A stretch of 64,000 bases of DNA from Streptococcus ovis DSM 16829 (GTDB taxonomy: Bacteria; Bacillota; Bacilli; Lactobacillales; Streptococcaceae): contig NZ_KB904580.1 of the NCBI RefSeq assembly GCF_000380125.1, positions 149,137 to 213,136 on the forward strand, written 5' to 3'. Each line of letters begins with the position of its first letter. Positions within the stretch are counted from its first letter, which is position 1. A program made the translations under genes and the position numbers. The notes below the pieces were generated by a model. The model was not told where the DNA came from, made no database searches, and saw only the letters and a list, made by a program, of their open reading frames with translations. This document shows, piece by piece, positions 26,536 through 34,257 of the stretch.

Positions 26536-26593
26536 AACAGTAAAACCGCTACCTATCCAACTTTGCACGGTTTGATATAGCGGTTTTACTGTT
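26536..26593. terminator. Bidirectional 16-bp terminator stem shared by toxin and antitoxin
   Basis: AACAGTAAAACCGCTA (26536-26551) is perfectly complementary to TAGCGGTTTTACTGTT (26578-26593). Confidence 0.75.
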
Positions 26594-26631
26594 ATTATCT
26601 ATCCGTCCCGTCTTTAAAACGGTCCTATGTC

Positions 26632-26659
26632 GGAGTTGGGTAGGCGCCCAACTCCTTTT
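26632..26659 (+). terminator. Second terminator of the toxin message
   Basis: GGAGTTGGG (26632-26640) pairs with CCCAACTCC (26647-26655), followed by TTTT. Read from the other strand it is the 5' hairpin of the antisense RNA. Confidence 0.65.
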
Positions 26660-26667
26660 GTATGTTT

Positions 26668-26696
26668 AGAATAACAAAGATAGTGTCAGTTGTCAA
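26668..26696 (-). promoter_or_regulatory. Promoter of the antisense RNA
   Basis: TTGACA (26696-26691) and TATTCT (26673-26668) with a 17-bp spacer on the minus strand; no open reading frame follows. Confidence 0.7.
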
Positions 26697-26800
26697 ATGA
26701 AATTCAACTTTCTCAATCGTATCCAAATCACTCAAAAGGCATGTCACTATTTTCTAGCTACCTACCTTTCATAACTGTTGTTGATTAAATCTAGTTATTC

Positions 26801-28012
26801 CTATCTTCTTCCAAATCCACCTCCTTGGCCTGGCCCTGTTGCAACAATTTCACTTTGCTCCTCACCATTCACTATGATCGTACCTCCAGTATATGAAACC
26901 TGGCCATCAAAATCAAAAGCAGACTGTGCTGTAATATCTAATGTACCTCCCGTTACTGTAAGGTCCCCATTTGAATCAATCGCATCAGTGTCTCCCTGAC
27001 CAACTTCTACCTTAATATCTCCTCCGTTTATGATAATGAAAATTTCACTAGCGGATGCTGAAGCATTGGCCGCATTGATACCATCATCTGTTGCATAAAC
27101 ATCAATTGTTCCGTCATTAATGGTAATAGATTTTCCTCCAATAGCTTCTGTTGATTGGGATACAGTGTAATTTCCGCTATCAATCACAAGATTTCCAGAA
27201 GCATGAATCGCATCATCTCCAGCAGAGATGGTCATCGTGTTATTAGCAAGATACATATTACCAACGCTAAGATCCTCATCATTGTCTACTTTCACAGCAT
27301 CCTCAGTTGCCGTAATCGTCATCGTTGTATCTTTAATATTAAGTTCATCATTTACATTAAAGGCATCGCCAGCAGCTGTGATGTCAAATGTTCCTCCTGT
27401 AATGTGCAGGGTATCATTTGCCTTGATGCCATTATTACGCTTTCCTTCGACAGTCAATCGGCCACTGCCATTAATGGTTAAATCAACTTTTGAAAACAAG
27501 GCCGCATCCGCATCTTCATCATTATTTGAGGTTGAATCTGCCAACTGATTCTGACTACCTTCTGCTAAAGTAACCGTAACATGTTTGGCAGATGTTACTG
27601 AAATAGGAGCTCCACTAGCAGACATGGTCGCATTATCTAGGACCAGTTGCACATTGTCACTATCACCTGCCGTAACAACAACTTGGACACCTTCTGATTC
27701 TCCAGAAATGACATAAGTCCCTGCTTTTGAAATGGTGACAGTTGACCCCGCTACATCGACTCCCTCACCTGATACTGTAGCTGTTGCATTAGCCAATTGG
27801 ATCTTTGTAGCACTTGCTTCATCATAAGTTGCTACTTGATCTTGTTCTGTAAAATAAGAAGAATTTTCTGAGGTTAATTTATTTTGAGTTGGGCTACTTG
27901 TCGTTGTTGAGGTTTTCTCTGAATTTTGTGCAGATGCCGATGAACAACCAGCTAATAAGGCTAGGGTTGTTAGGCTGGTAAATACTAATTTGTGTGATTT
28001 TTTGAATAACAT
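26801..28012 (-). CDS. Carbohydrate-binding-type (DUF4353, Cthe_2159-like) surface lipoprotein
   Basis: This 403-residue lipoprotein has a lipobox LLAGC-S and a Ser/Thr-rich linker. A long right-handed beta-helix built of short repeats such as GTFDITAAGDAFNVNDEL and NTMTISAGDDAIHASGNLVI follows, with many DDAI/EDAV/DDGI turns that look like calcium sites. The end is Gly-rich (GPGQGGGFGRR). Cthe_2159-like proteins bind polysaccharide. It is divergent from the VTC-domain gene, and its promoter carries the same 11-bp-period repeats as the other two promoters of this locus, so it should act with them at the cell surface (inference). Confidence 0.82.
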   Translation of the reverse strand: MLFKKSHKLVFTSLTTLALLAGCSSASAQNSEKTSTTTSSPTQNKLTSENSSYFTEQDQVATYDEASATKIQLANATATVSGEGVDVAGSTVTISKAGTYVISGESEGVQVVVTAGDSDNVQLVLDNATMSASGAPISVTSAKHVTVTLAEGSQNQLADSTSNNDEDADAALFSKVDLTINGSGRLTVEGKRNNGIKANDTLHITGGTFDITAAGDAFNVNDELNIKDTTMTITATEDAVKVDNDEDLSVGNMYLANNTMTISAGDDAIHASGNLVIDSGNYTVSQSTEAIGGKSITINDGTIDVYATDDGINAANASASASEIFIIINGGDIKVEVGQGDTDAIDSNGDLTVTGGTLDITAQSAFDFDGQVSYTGGTIIVNGEEQSEIVATGPGQGGGFGRR

Positions 28013-28042
28013 ACTATTTCCTCGTGTTCATTTGATGCCTCT

Positions 28043-28097
28043 ACTATAACGGAGTAGTCTAAAACCATTCTGAAAATTTTCCTAAAGAATCCTTAAA
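28043..28097 (-). promoter_or_regulatory. Lipoprotein promoter with four 11-bp-spaced TTTNAG repeats
   Basis: On the minus strand TTTAAG, TTTAGG, TTTCAG and TTTTAG end at 28092, 28081, 28070 and 28059, exactly 11 bp apart. The -10 TATAGT (28048-28043) begins 10 bp after the last. No -35 hexamer is needed, as in response-regulator-activated promoters. Confidence 0.65.
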
Positions 28098-28107
28098 GCA
28101 ATTTGAG

Positions 28108-28151
28108 ACCTAGCTGATTTTTAAAAATCTTTTAGTTTTCTCCTTTAAAAT
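28108..28151 (+). promoter_or_regulatory. VTC-DUF4956 promoter with 11-bp-spaced repeats
   Basis: ACCTAG (28108), TTTTAA (28119) and TTTTAG (28130) are 11 bp apart. TAAAAT (28146-28151) starts 10 bp after the last repeat. The layout is the same as at 28043-28097 and 32201-32254. Confidence 0.6.
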
Positions 28152-28188
28152 ACCCTTCATATCTTATTTTAAAAGGAGAATTAAGTTT

Positions 28189-28956
28189 ATGTCACAGACC
28201 CTTCAAACAACATTCAAGCGCATTGAGACCAAATATATCATTGAAAAAGAGAACCTAGCTACTTTAATGGCGGATTTAAAACACTATCTCACAGAAGATG
28301 ATCATCCAACCTCTACCATCACAAATATCTACTTTGATACAGAAAACTTTGATGTCATTAAGGACGCCTTGGCTGGCAGAAATCTACGTGAAAAAATTCG
28401 GATGCGCAGCTATCTCTCTCATCCAACCTCTGATAGTCAAGCCTTTTTAGAAGTCAAACAAAAGGATGCTCAAGGAGTTGGTCATAAATTTCGCATTATT
28501 TCTACACCTGCAGCCATCACAAATTTATTGACAACTGGCACAATCTGCTCGAATCTGAAAAATAGCGACTATGTAAATGACATCTTAACCCTTAGAAAAC
28601 GCTATGACGAGCTGATTCCACGTATCTTTATTTCTTATGACCGTTTCTCACTTAAACAGAAAAAAGATATCGAAGACAAGGTTCGTATCACATTTGACCA
28701 AAACCTTTGCTATCGTGACTACCAAGTTACCAATTACCAAAGCAAAGAATCAGAACCACTAATGCCTGATAATCAACTGATTATGGAGATTAAAGCTGCT
28801 GAAGACAAGCCAGCTTGGTTACAGGAAATCTTGGACAAACATAAGCTGACCCAGATTAAATTTTCCAAATATACTGCTGCTTACCATAAATCTCAAAACA
28901 TTCCTTACTCTCCACGACCTGCCTTGGTTAAAGAAAGGGGGTTGGCGCATGCCTAA
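28189..28956 (+). CDS. VTC-domain protein (polyphosphate-polymerase-like)
   Basis: This 255-residue protein matches the VTC/CYTH-like tunnel fold: RIETKYII at the start, IYFDTEN, KIRMRSY, FLEVKQK, VRITFDQN, LIMEIK and the late KFSKYTAAY. These supply the basic and acidic residues that line the tunnel in yeast Vtc4, which makes polyphosphate from ATP. AAAAGGAG precedes the ATG. The stop overlaps the start of the DUF4956 membrane protein by eight bases. VTC-DUF4956 pairs recur in bacteria near surface-protein genes; their product is not established. Polyphosphate or another anionic polymer made at the membrane is plausible. Confidence 0.82.
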   Translation: MSQTLQTTFKRIETKYIIEKENLATLMADLKHYLTEDDHPTSTITNIYFDTENFDVIKDALAGRNLREKIRMRSYLSHPTSDSQAFLEVKQKDAQGVGHKFRIISTPAAITNLLTTGTICSNLKNSDYVNDILTLRKRYDELIPRIFISYDRFSLKQKKDIEDKVRITFDQNLCYRDYQVTNYQSKESEPLMPDNQLIMEIKAAEDKPAWLQEILDKHKLTQIKFSKYTAAYHKSQNIPYSPRPALVKERGLAHA

Positions 28957-29632
28957 TATTTTTGACAGTGTCTTTCAAACAACAACGACATCCGTAAATC
29001 CCTTGCTTCTTTTACTAGCCTTGGTGATTAGCCTTGTCCTTGGACTAGCTTTATCGTGGGTTTATCGCTACCGAACACTTTATACCAAAGAATTTGCTAC
29101 GACACTCACGTTACTACCAAGTTTAATCGCTTTTATGATTTTTCTTGTCAATGGAAGTCTCGGTACAGGTATTGCAGTAGCAGGAGTATTCTCACTCATT
29201 CGCTTTCGTTCCGCTACCAGTGGTTCAAGAGAACTGCTTGCTATCTTTATGGCAATGATAATTGGGCTTTCCGTTGGTTCAGGTTTTCTTCTCCTTGCTC
29301 TTTTAATCACTATCTTTCTACTCACTATTTGGTTTTTTCTTGATAGAAGACTAGCTAGACATACCTTACCTTCAAGTCGTTATTTACGTATGACTTATCA
29401 CTACTACACAGATACTCAGGAGATAATCAATCATATTTTTCAAGATTTTTGTCACCATTACCAGTTAGTCAGCCTAAAGAGCAATCAAGAACAACATGCT
29501 TTGACAGTGGATTATGAAATTCATCTCAACAGCCCTGTTGATGATTTTGAATTAATTCAAAGCCTTAAAACAAAACTCCATGTTTCTGATATCAGCTTAT
29601 CTACAAAAGCTAAAAAGAAAAAGAATCTTTAA
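28949..29632 (+). CDS. DUF4956 domain-containing membrane protein
   Basis: This 227-residue protein has four membrane helices in the first 130 residues. The DUF4956 signature GVFSLIRFRSATSGSREL follows the second or third helix, and a soluble about 85-residue tail ends in a Lys-rich stretch. It is translated in overlap with the VTC-domain protein and is likely its membrane partner or channel. The function is not known. Confidence 0.82.
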   Translation: MPNIFDSVFQTTTTSVNPLLLLLALVISLVLGLALSWVYRYRTLYTKEFATTLTLLPSLIAFMIFLVNGSLGTGIAVAGVFSLIRFRSATSGSRELLAIFMAMIIGLSVGSGFLLLALLITIFLLTIWFFLDRRLARHTLPSSRYLRMTYHYYTDTQEIINHIFQDFCHHYQLVSLKSNQEQHALTVDYEIHLNSPVDDFELIQSLKTKLHVSDISLSTKAKKKKNL

Positions 29633-29639
29633 AACGTCC

Positions 29640-29661
29640 CCTTCAATTTATCGGAGGGGTT
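29640..29661 (+). terminator. Terminator after the DUF4956 gene
   Basis: CCCCTTC/GGAGGGG-type hairpin followed by TTTTAT, eight bases after the stop. Between 29662 and 29780 I see nothing further. Confidence 0.55.
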
Positions 29662-29779
29662 TTATCTTGCCTTGACCGTCGTCCGAAATGATTGACAGTG
29701 ATAATTCTGAGAGACAGGTTATAGAGGTGTTTAATCGCTAAACCAGTCTGCCCTAGCTATCATGTCATATCACAGACAA

Positions 29780-29812
29780 AAAGCTTGCGATAGTCATATA
29801 TCACAAGCTTTC
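29780..29812 (-). terminator. Terminator of the GT2-GtrA operon
   Basis: AAAGCTTG pairs with CAAGCTTT, with additional GAT/ATC pairs inside, just downstream of the glycosyltransferase stop. Confidence 0.65.
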
Positions 29813-29823
29813 TATACTATTTC

Positions 29824-30834
29824 TCAAACGAACACTAAGGTGTGCTGCATGCGGTAACTGAGAATAAATAAAATGACTTCTGTAACGATTTTAGCAATGA
29901 CTAATCCTATCCCTACACTAATAAGACTTTGGATCAAAACATAATTACAAGCCAGCAAAAATAAGGCTAATAATCCATATCTCGCTAATCGTCTAAAAGA
30001 GTTACTTGTTCGATGAAATACATGATTGGCATTCAAATAAAACTGAGTTAGAGCACTTAAAATCCTCGCAACAATGATGGAAAGTAGCAGATTTTTCGTC
30101 CATAACATCATGATGAGGAGTAAAACCATATCAACAACAGCAGCCGTCAGTGCAATTCCTGAAAATTTAAGGAAAGGTGTATAAATTCTAATAGAATCCA
30201 CAATTGGACGAAAATGTGAACGACTATTTTCTTCAATGTACACTGTCTCAATAGGTACTTCTATTAGTTCCACATTGCCTCCCTTGGCTTCTAGTAACAT
30301 CTTAAATTCATACTCAAAACGATCTCCTTCTAACTGCAACAACCAAGGTAGTAGCTGACTCGGAAATGCCCTCAGACCAGTTTGAGTATCCGTGATAGCC
30401 TGACCTGTTACTAGACGAAATAAACCTGCTGTCACTGTATTTCCAAACCGGCTTCTAAAAGGTACTTGACCCACAAAAGCCCTAGCACCTAGAATAATAA
30501 CTCTTTCTTCCACATTGACCGCATTAGCTACCTTCACCATATCAGATACAAGATGTTGACCATCACTATCAATTGTCACAATCATATCATCTGCTCTGCC
30601 ATGTTCTACAAGATACGAAAAGGCTGTCTTAAGTGCGGCGCCCTTTCCCTTGTTATGTGAATGACTTAGTACGATAGCACCGAGGTCTGAAACTTGGTCA
30701 AAATAATCATCATATTCGACAGAAGAGCCATCGTTAATAACCAGTATTTCACCTTGTGGCAACTGCTCTCTTACTTCTTTGACAACCTTGACCAACCTGT
30801 CATCTGGTTCATAACTTGGAATAATGACTTTCAT
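29824..30834 (-). CDS. Family 2 glycosyltransferase fused to a GtrA-like membrane domain
   Basis: The first about 225 residues are a dolichyl-phosphate-mannose-synthase-like GT-A domain (IPSYEPDDRL, VINDGSS, NKGKGAALKTAF, TIDSDGQH, ITDTQTGLRAF). The last about 110 residues are a GtrA/DPMS-type membrane domain with four helices. Such proteins load a sugar onto a polyprenyl phosphate and help flip it. It ends the operon NAGPA-like, small membrane protein, GT2-GtrA, so it may supply the sugar that the neighbouring surface system uses or edits (inference). The start at 30834 is 40 bases after the preceding gene. Confidence 0.85.
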   Translation of the reverse strand: MKVIIPSYEPDDRLVKVVKEVREQLPQGEILVINDGSSVEYDDYFDQVSDLGAIVLSHSHNKGKGAALKTAFSYLVEHGRADDMIVTIDSDGQHLVSDMVKVANAVNVEERVIILGARAFVGQVPFRSRFGNTVTAGLFRLVTGQAITDTQTGLRAFPSQLLPWLLQLEGDRFEYEFKMLLEAKGGNVELIEVPIETVYIEENSRSHFRPIVDSIRIYTPFLKFSGIALTAAVVDMVLLLIMMLWTKNLLLSIIVARILSALTQFYLNANHVFHRTSNSFRRLARYGLLALFLLACNYVLIQSLISVGIGLVIAKIVTEVILFILSYRMQHTLVFV

Positions 30835-30873
30835 AACTACCTTCTTTCTATTTGTGATAACTGACGATTTAGA

Positions 30874-31266
30874 CTATTTGGGGGACTTGCCCATCCATCC
30901 ACTAAGGAAACTTGCCCCCAGGAACAATGCTCCAACAATCCAGTAAGGTTGCTCCAAACTAGTACTTCGACCCGAAATTTCAATAATACCCTTTATAAGA
31001 CAACCACTGACCAATATCGCGATAGCTGAATTAAAAAGTACATAGGACAAACGATAACGTAACCAAGTTTCTTGGAGCACTGCTAAAAGAAAAACAAGTG
31101 CTCCGACCAGAGGGATGAGAAACATCCCCCGCATATACCATGAGCTTTCTCCATAGCTAAATTGTTCATAAACATATGTGAACAAGATAAGGAAAAGAGA
31201 TAATCCCAAGTAACTGAAAGTCCCTTTTTTTAATGTTTTTTTAGTAACCGATGTAAACAATATCAC
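30874..31266 (-). CDS. Small four-helix membrane protein
   Basis: This 130-residue protein has four predicted membrane helices (YLGLSLFLILFTYVY, GMFLIPLVGALVFLLAVL, YVLFNSAIAILVSGCLI, WIVGALFLGASFLSGW) and short polar ends. The start overlaps the 3' end of the NAGPA-like gene by 26 bases, so translation is coupled. No family is recognised. It may anchor or scaffold the glycosyltransferase encoded next. Confidence 0.6.
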   Translation of the reverse strand: MILFTSVTKKTLKKGTFSYLGLSLFLILFTYVYEQFSYGESSWYMRGMFLIPLVGALVFLLAVLQETWLRYRLSYVLFNSAIAILVSGCLIKGIIEISGRSTSLEQPYWIVGALFLGASFLSGWMGKSPK

Positions 31267-32167
31267 TCACCGCCCTTTCTTTGATTGTATTCCCATTCGT
31301 TGTTGGGTTATTGACAACCTGACCATTAAAGTACATCGTTGAAGAACCACCGCCATCCAGATTATAAGCTGTTGTCACACCATAAGACTGCATCACCTCT
31401 GCCAACTCGTTAAGAGTTAGCCCTGAAGACTCACTTGTTCGACCATCTGATACGACGACAATATAGTGGAGACTGCCGTCACTTTCTTCAACGATACCAA
31501 TTGCTGTTCGCGGATTATCAGACATAGCCCGTCCTACCTCATCAGTCGTTGAAACGGCTATCTCACCATCTGAAACCAAAGTTGGTCCAAATGCAAAGGT
31601 CTGAACTACACCAGCCTCTACTAATTCCTGAGCACTCGTATCACTTTCGGAAATCGTACCAAAATGACCATCTTCATAAACAACCAAATCCTCATCATCT
31701 GAACTACGCTGTGAATCGCGGTATAAAGTTCCATTTTTTATCACATATCCAGTACTATTTGCTCCATAATAATCTCCATTGATAGCAAATATGGCTCCAA
31801 CTCCTTCTGCTTGTGACGACGTTGTCTCAGTAACATTGGTCCCATAGGTATTTTGAGCCAGTGCCGTTTTTAGGTACGAAGCATCACTCAATCGAATATC
31901 TGCCACATAAACTGTTGTCTCATTGACACGTTTCGTCTCAATTTCTACAGATATATGATCATCTGAATAACTTGTTTCAGTTTGAGTTACTTGACCAGTG
32001 GAATTCGATTGTGTAGCAATTGTATTTGTTATCTTAGACTGAGAGGAAACCTCAACGGAAGACATCGCTTCAGGAATCACAAATGTCTTAGCCAGTACAT
32101 AAGTATTTGCACCTAGTAAAACTGTTGTAAATAAAATAGTATAAGCATGTTTTTTTAGTATTTTCAT
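31241..32167 (-). CDS. Secreted phosphodiester glycosidase (NAGPA-like domain)
   Basis: This 308-residue protein has an N-terminal membrane/signal segment (HAYTILFTTVLLGANTYVLA), a Ser/Thr-rich stalk, and a NAGPA/DUF2233 domain recognised by INGDYYG, NPRTAIGI, VVVSDGRTSESSGLTL and YNLDGGGSSTMYF. NAGPA domains cleave GlcNAc-1-phosphodiesters in lysosomal and some bacterial systems. The ATG at 32167 is preferred to a TTG at 32185, although AGGTGG is only three bases upstream. It is first in the operon with a membrane protein and GT2-GtrA. It may trim phosphodiester-linked sugars from a surface polymer (inference). Confidence 0.82.
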   Translation of the reverse strand: MKILKKHAYTILFTTVLLGANTYVLAKTFVIPEAMSSVEVSSQSKITNTIATQSNSTGQVTQTETSYSDDHISVEIETKRVNETTVYVADIRLSDASYLKTALAQNTYGTNVTETTSSQAEGVGAIFAINGDYYGANSTGYVIKNGTLYRDSQRSSDDEDLVVYEDGHFGTISESDTSAQELVEAGVVQTFAFGPTLVSDGEIAVSTTDEVGRAMSDNPRTAIGIVEESDGSLHYIVVVSDGRTSESSGLTLNELAEVMQSYGVTTAYNLDGGGSSTMYFNGQVVNNPTTNGNTIKERAVSDIVYIGY

Positions 32168-32200
32168 ATGCCACCTGCTTTCCAATATGCTAGTAGAGGT

Positions 32201-32254
32201 ATTCTACCTTCTAAATCTAAAGTAATTCTAAAAATTTCTGAACCTTTTCTTAAA
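32201..32254 (-). promoter_or_regulatory. NAGPA operon promoter with 11-bp-period repeats
   Basis: Minus-strand TTTAAG (32254-32249), GTTCAG (32243-32238), TTTTAG (32233-32228) and CTTTAG (32222-32217) are spaced 11, 10 and 11 bp. TAGAAT (32206-32201) begins 10 bp after the last. Confidence 0.58.
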
Positions 32255-32287
32255 CAAGCCTGTTTGAAAGTACAAGAGCAGCAAAAA

Positions 32288-32309
32288 AGCCCACTCTCTT
32301 GAGTGGGCT
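32288..32309. terminator. Terminator of the methyltransferase gene
   Basis: AGCCCACTC/GAGTGGGCT with a TCTT loop; on the minus strand TTTTTTGC follows. Confidence 0.8.
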
Positions 32310-32323
32310 AAAATTGTATTTCC

Positions 32324-33067
32324 CTACTTCTGACACACAAAGAACAATCTCTTGCTGGTCTCTGTTGGTTCTTTATCTTCAAAGTCAGCGTAAACCTTGA
32401 ACGATTTAAAGCCTGCTTGTTCCAAGAGGATGTCGTAGGTCAACATATCGTAAGTCCGTTCTTCATGAACCTCATCGTAACGGGTGAATCGTCCATCTTC
32501 GTCCCGAAGGAAGAAGGTTAGCTCATGTACGACAGAGTGCGGCGCTTCGTCTTCGTAAGTATCCCAAACCATGGCAAAGTCATCCGCATTTTCATGGTAG
32601 GAGTAACCTGGGAAAACCTCATCTGTCTGATGCGTCGAGTGCACATCAAAGATAAAAGTACCGCCCTCATTGAGGTGCGCGTAAACCTCTTTAAAGGTAT
32701 CACCAACCTCCACCTCATCCTGCAAATAGCAGAGCGAGTCCGAGTAGCAAGTGACAAAATCAAAAGTTCCTAACTCAGACAGGTCCATCATATTGCCCTG
32801 CTGAAAAGCGATGTGCTTCTTAGCAGATGCTGCTCGTTTTTCTGCAATATTCAGCATCTCTTGGCTGAGGTCAAATCCTGTCACCTCAAAGCCTGCCTGC
32901 GCAAAACGAACTGACTGAATCCCAGTCCCGCAAGCCAATTCCAAGAGTTTTTTCTTGTCTTTTGCTTTTGGCAAATGGCGGAGCGAAAAGTCTGTCCACA
33001 AATCATAAAGTGAGTCGTCCATGATGGCATCGTAAACCGATGCAAATTTTTCGTAATTTTTTTCCAT
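32324..33067 (-). CDS. Class I SAM-dependent methyltransferase
   Basis: This 247-residue Rossmann methyltransferase has motif I LLELACGTGIQSVRFA, VTGFDLSQEML (ribose binding), FDFVTCYSDSLCY and the late EERTYDML region. In streptococci this gene regularly follows rsfS in the nadD-yqeK-rsfS run; its substrate is unknown. It lies 230 bases after rsfS, behind a structured element. Confidence 0.85.
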   Translation of the reverse strand: MEKNYEKFASVYDAIMDDSLYDLWTDFSLRHLPKAKDKKKLLELACGTGIQSVRFAQAGFEVTGFDLSQEMLNIAEKRAASAKKHIAFQQGNMMDLSELGTFDFVTCYSDSLCYLQDEVEVGDTFKEVYAHLNEGGTFIFDVHSTHQTDEVFPGYSYHENADDFAMVWDTYEDEAPHSVVHELTFFLRDEDGRFTRYDEVHEERTYDMLTYDILLEQAGFKSFKVYADFEDKEPTETSKRLFFVCQK

Positions 33068-33085
33068 AATCTTTTTTCTTTTTTT

Positions 33086-33220
33086 GATTGTTGCCCTTGG
33101 TAGTGGGGCAGAAGCGACCTGCTTCGCAGTTCCATTCTTAAATCGAAAATCTACGTTTTTCTATTTCCCTCGAACCTAGCTCACAAAAGCTAGGTTCTTT
33201 TCACTACAGTGGCAACAATC
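33086..33220. repeat. Intergenic structured element with 10-bp terminal inverted repeats
   Basis: GATTGTTGCC (33086-33095) and GGCAACAATC (33211-33220) are perfect complements. GTAGTG and CACTAC lie just inside them. Between the arms are a 10-bp hairpin GAACCTAGCT/AGCTAGGTTC (about 33174-33198) and a smaller CTGC-TTC-GCAG hairpin (about 33119-33129). The whole can fold as a three-way structure on either strand. It could be a MITE-like repeat or an RNA element; no gene is seen in it. Confidence 0.5.
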
Positions 33221-33271
33221 GCCCATCGGGCTCACTTTCCTCGCCCGACCTTTCCATTTTATTTCTCAAAA

Positions 33272-33290
33272 ACCTTGCCATCGGCAAGGT
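33272..33290 (-). terminator. Terminator of rsfS
   Basis: ACCTTGCC/GGCAAGGT with a 3-base loop, followed by TTTT on the minus strand, directly after the rsfS stop. Confidence 0.7.
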
Positions 33291-33298
33291 CTACTTTT

Positions 33299-33652
33299 TT
33301 ATGCAAGGTACGCTGTCACATCCACCACTGGTGCTTCGTGCCAGAGTTTTTCTAAGTTGTAATGAGCACGTTCTTCTTCTGAGAAGGCATGGACAATCAC
33401 ATCGCCCAAATCAATCAAAATCCAACCACTATTGGCATCGCCCTCAATATGAGCAGCACGATGACCTGCTTCAAGTGCCTTTTCACGGATATTTTCCGCG
33501 ATAGCATCCAACTGACGCGTATTAGTAGCATTCAAGATAACAAAGCAATCTGTCAAGCTGGTCAGCCCCTCTAAGTCAAGAGCGACAATGTCCTCTGCTC
33601 GTTTGTCATCCGCTGCACGGACAACCAGTTCTAATAATTCTTCTTTTTTCAT
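33299..33652 (-). CDS. rsfS: Ribosome silencing factor RsfS
   Basis: This 117-residue RsfS/Iojap protein has the core motifs [45 protein letters not shown] and YNLEKLW. It binds uL14 and blocks 50S-30S joining in starvation. Three in-frame ATGs compete (33670, 33658 and 33652). The last has AAAGGA with six-base spacing and gives the family start MKKEELLEL. It follows yqeK closely. Confidence 0.92.
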   Translation of the reverse strand: MKKEELLELVVRAADDKRAEDIVALDLEGLTSLTDCFVILNATNTRQLDAIAENIREKALEAGHRAAHIEGDANSGWILIDLGDVIVHAFSEEERAHYNLEKLWHEAPVVDVTAYLA

Positions 33653-33666
33653 GTACATTCCTTTAT

Positions 33667-34257
33667 TCATTTTTTCAAATACTTCACATAAGCATTATAG
33701 GTTCCAATAGTCTGCGGATAGATGGGAATTCCCTTCTTGGCTAGATGAGCGACGGTCCGAGCCGTTTCAAAGGCAACGGCCCTGTCCAAATCTTGCCTAG
33801 CAATCGCACGCGCCTCATCTACTCCTGGAAAATCACGTCCCGGTTCAATATAGTCTGCTACATAAAGCACCTTGTCTAGCAAGGTCATCTCATCGGCTCC
33901 AATCGTATGGCGTTGAATGGCTTGGAAAATTTCTAAATCTTTCAGTCCAAACTCTTCCGCAATCAGATAAGCGCCAACCACACCATGCCAGATATTATTG
34001 CCCCAGTTTTTCAGGTCAGCATCCAGCCCTTCCTGCTCAATTTTCTCTAGAAAAACTGCATCGTCACGCTCTTTCGCATAATCATGTAAGAGAGCAGCCA
34101 AGCTAGCCTTCGTCTTGTCGCAACCATATCTCTCTGCTAATTCCAGCGAAGCTTGTTCCACACCTAACACATGCTTGAAGCGCTTCTCAGACATAGCAAC
34201 TGCTACCTTTTCCAGAATTTCCTCACGAGAGAAAGCTACATAATCTTTGTAGTTCAT
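33667..34257 (-). CDS. yqeK: YqeK, HD-domain symmetrical Ap4A hydrolase
   Basis: This 196-residue HD-domain hydrolase has [14 protein letters not shown] (first His), [10 protein letters not shown] (HD), the [10 protein letters not shown] and HTIGADEM histidines, and [12 protein letters not shown]. YqeK enzymes split diadenosine tetraphosphate into two ADP. The ATG overlaps the nadD stop by four bases, the conserved nadD-yqeK coupling. Confidence 0.92.
   Translation of the reverse strand: MNYKDYVAFSREEILEKVAVAMSEKRFKHVLGVEQASLELAERYGCDKTKASLAALLHDYAKERDDAVFLEKIEQEGLDADLKNWGNNIWHGVVGAYLIAEEFGLKDLEIFQAIQRHTIGADEMTLLDKVLYVADYIEPGRDFPGVDEARAIARQDLDRAVAFETARTVAHLAKKGIPIYPQTIGTYNAYVKYLKK

Larger units (their letters stand above)
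26525..26661 (-). ncRNA. Antisense RNA antitoxin candidate
   Basis: From the promoter at 26696-26668 an RNA of about 135 nt would start near 26661. It would fold a GGAGTTGGG/CCCAACTCC 5' hairpin, run antisense to the toxin mRNA 3' region, and end at the 16-bp stem (26593-26536) followed by TTTACTTTTTT, which lies antisense to the end of the toxin coding region. Position and layout are those of type I antitoxins. Confidence 0.65.

Noticed and set aside
28043-28097. A plain CiaR box for the lipoprotein promoter
   Set aside because: Only TTTAAG-N5-TTTAGG resembles it and it is 32 bp from the -10; the four-repeat reading explains the spacing better, though the regulator may still be CiaR or a relative.
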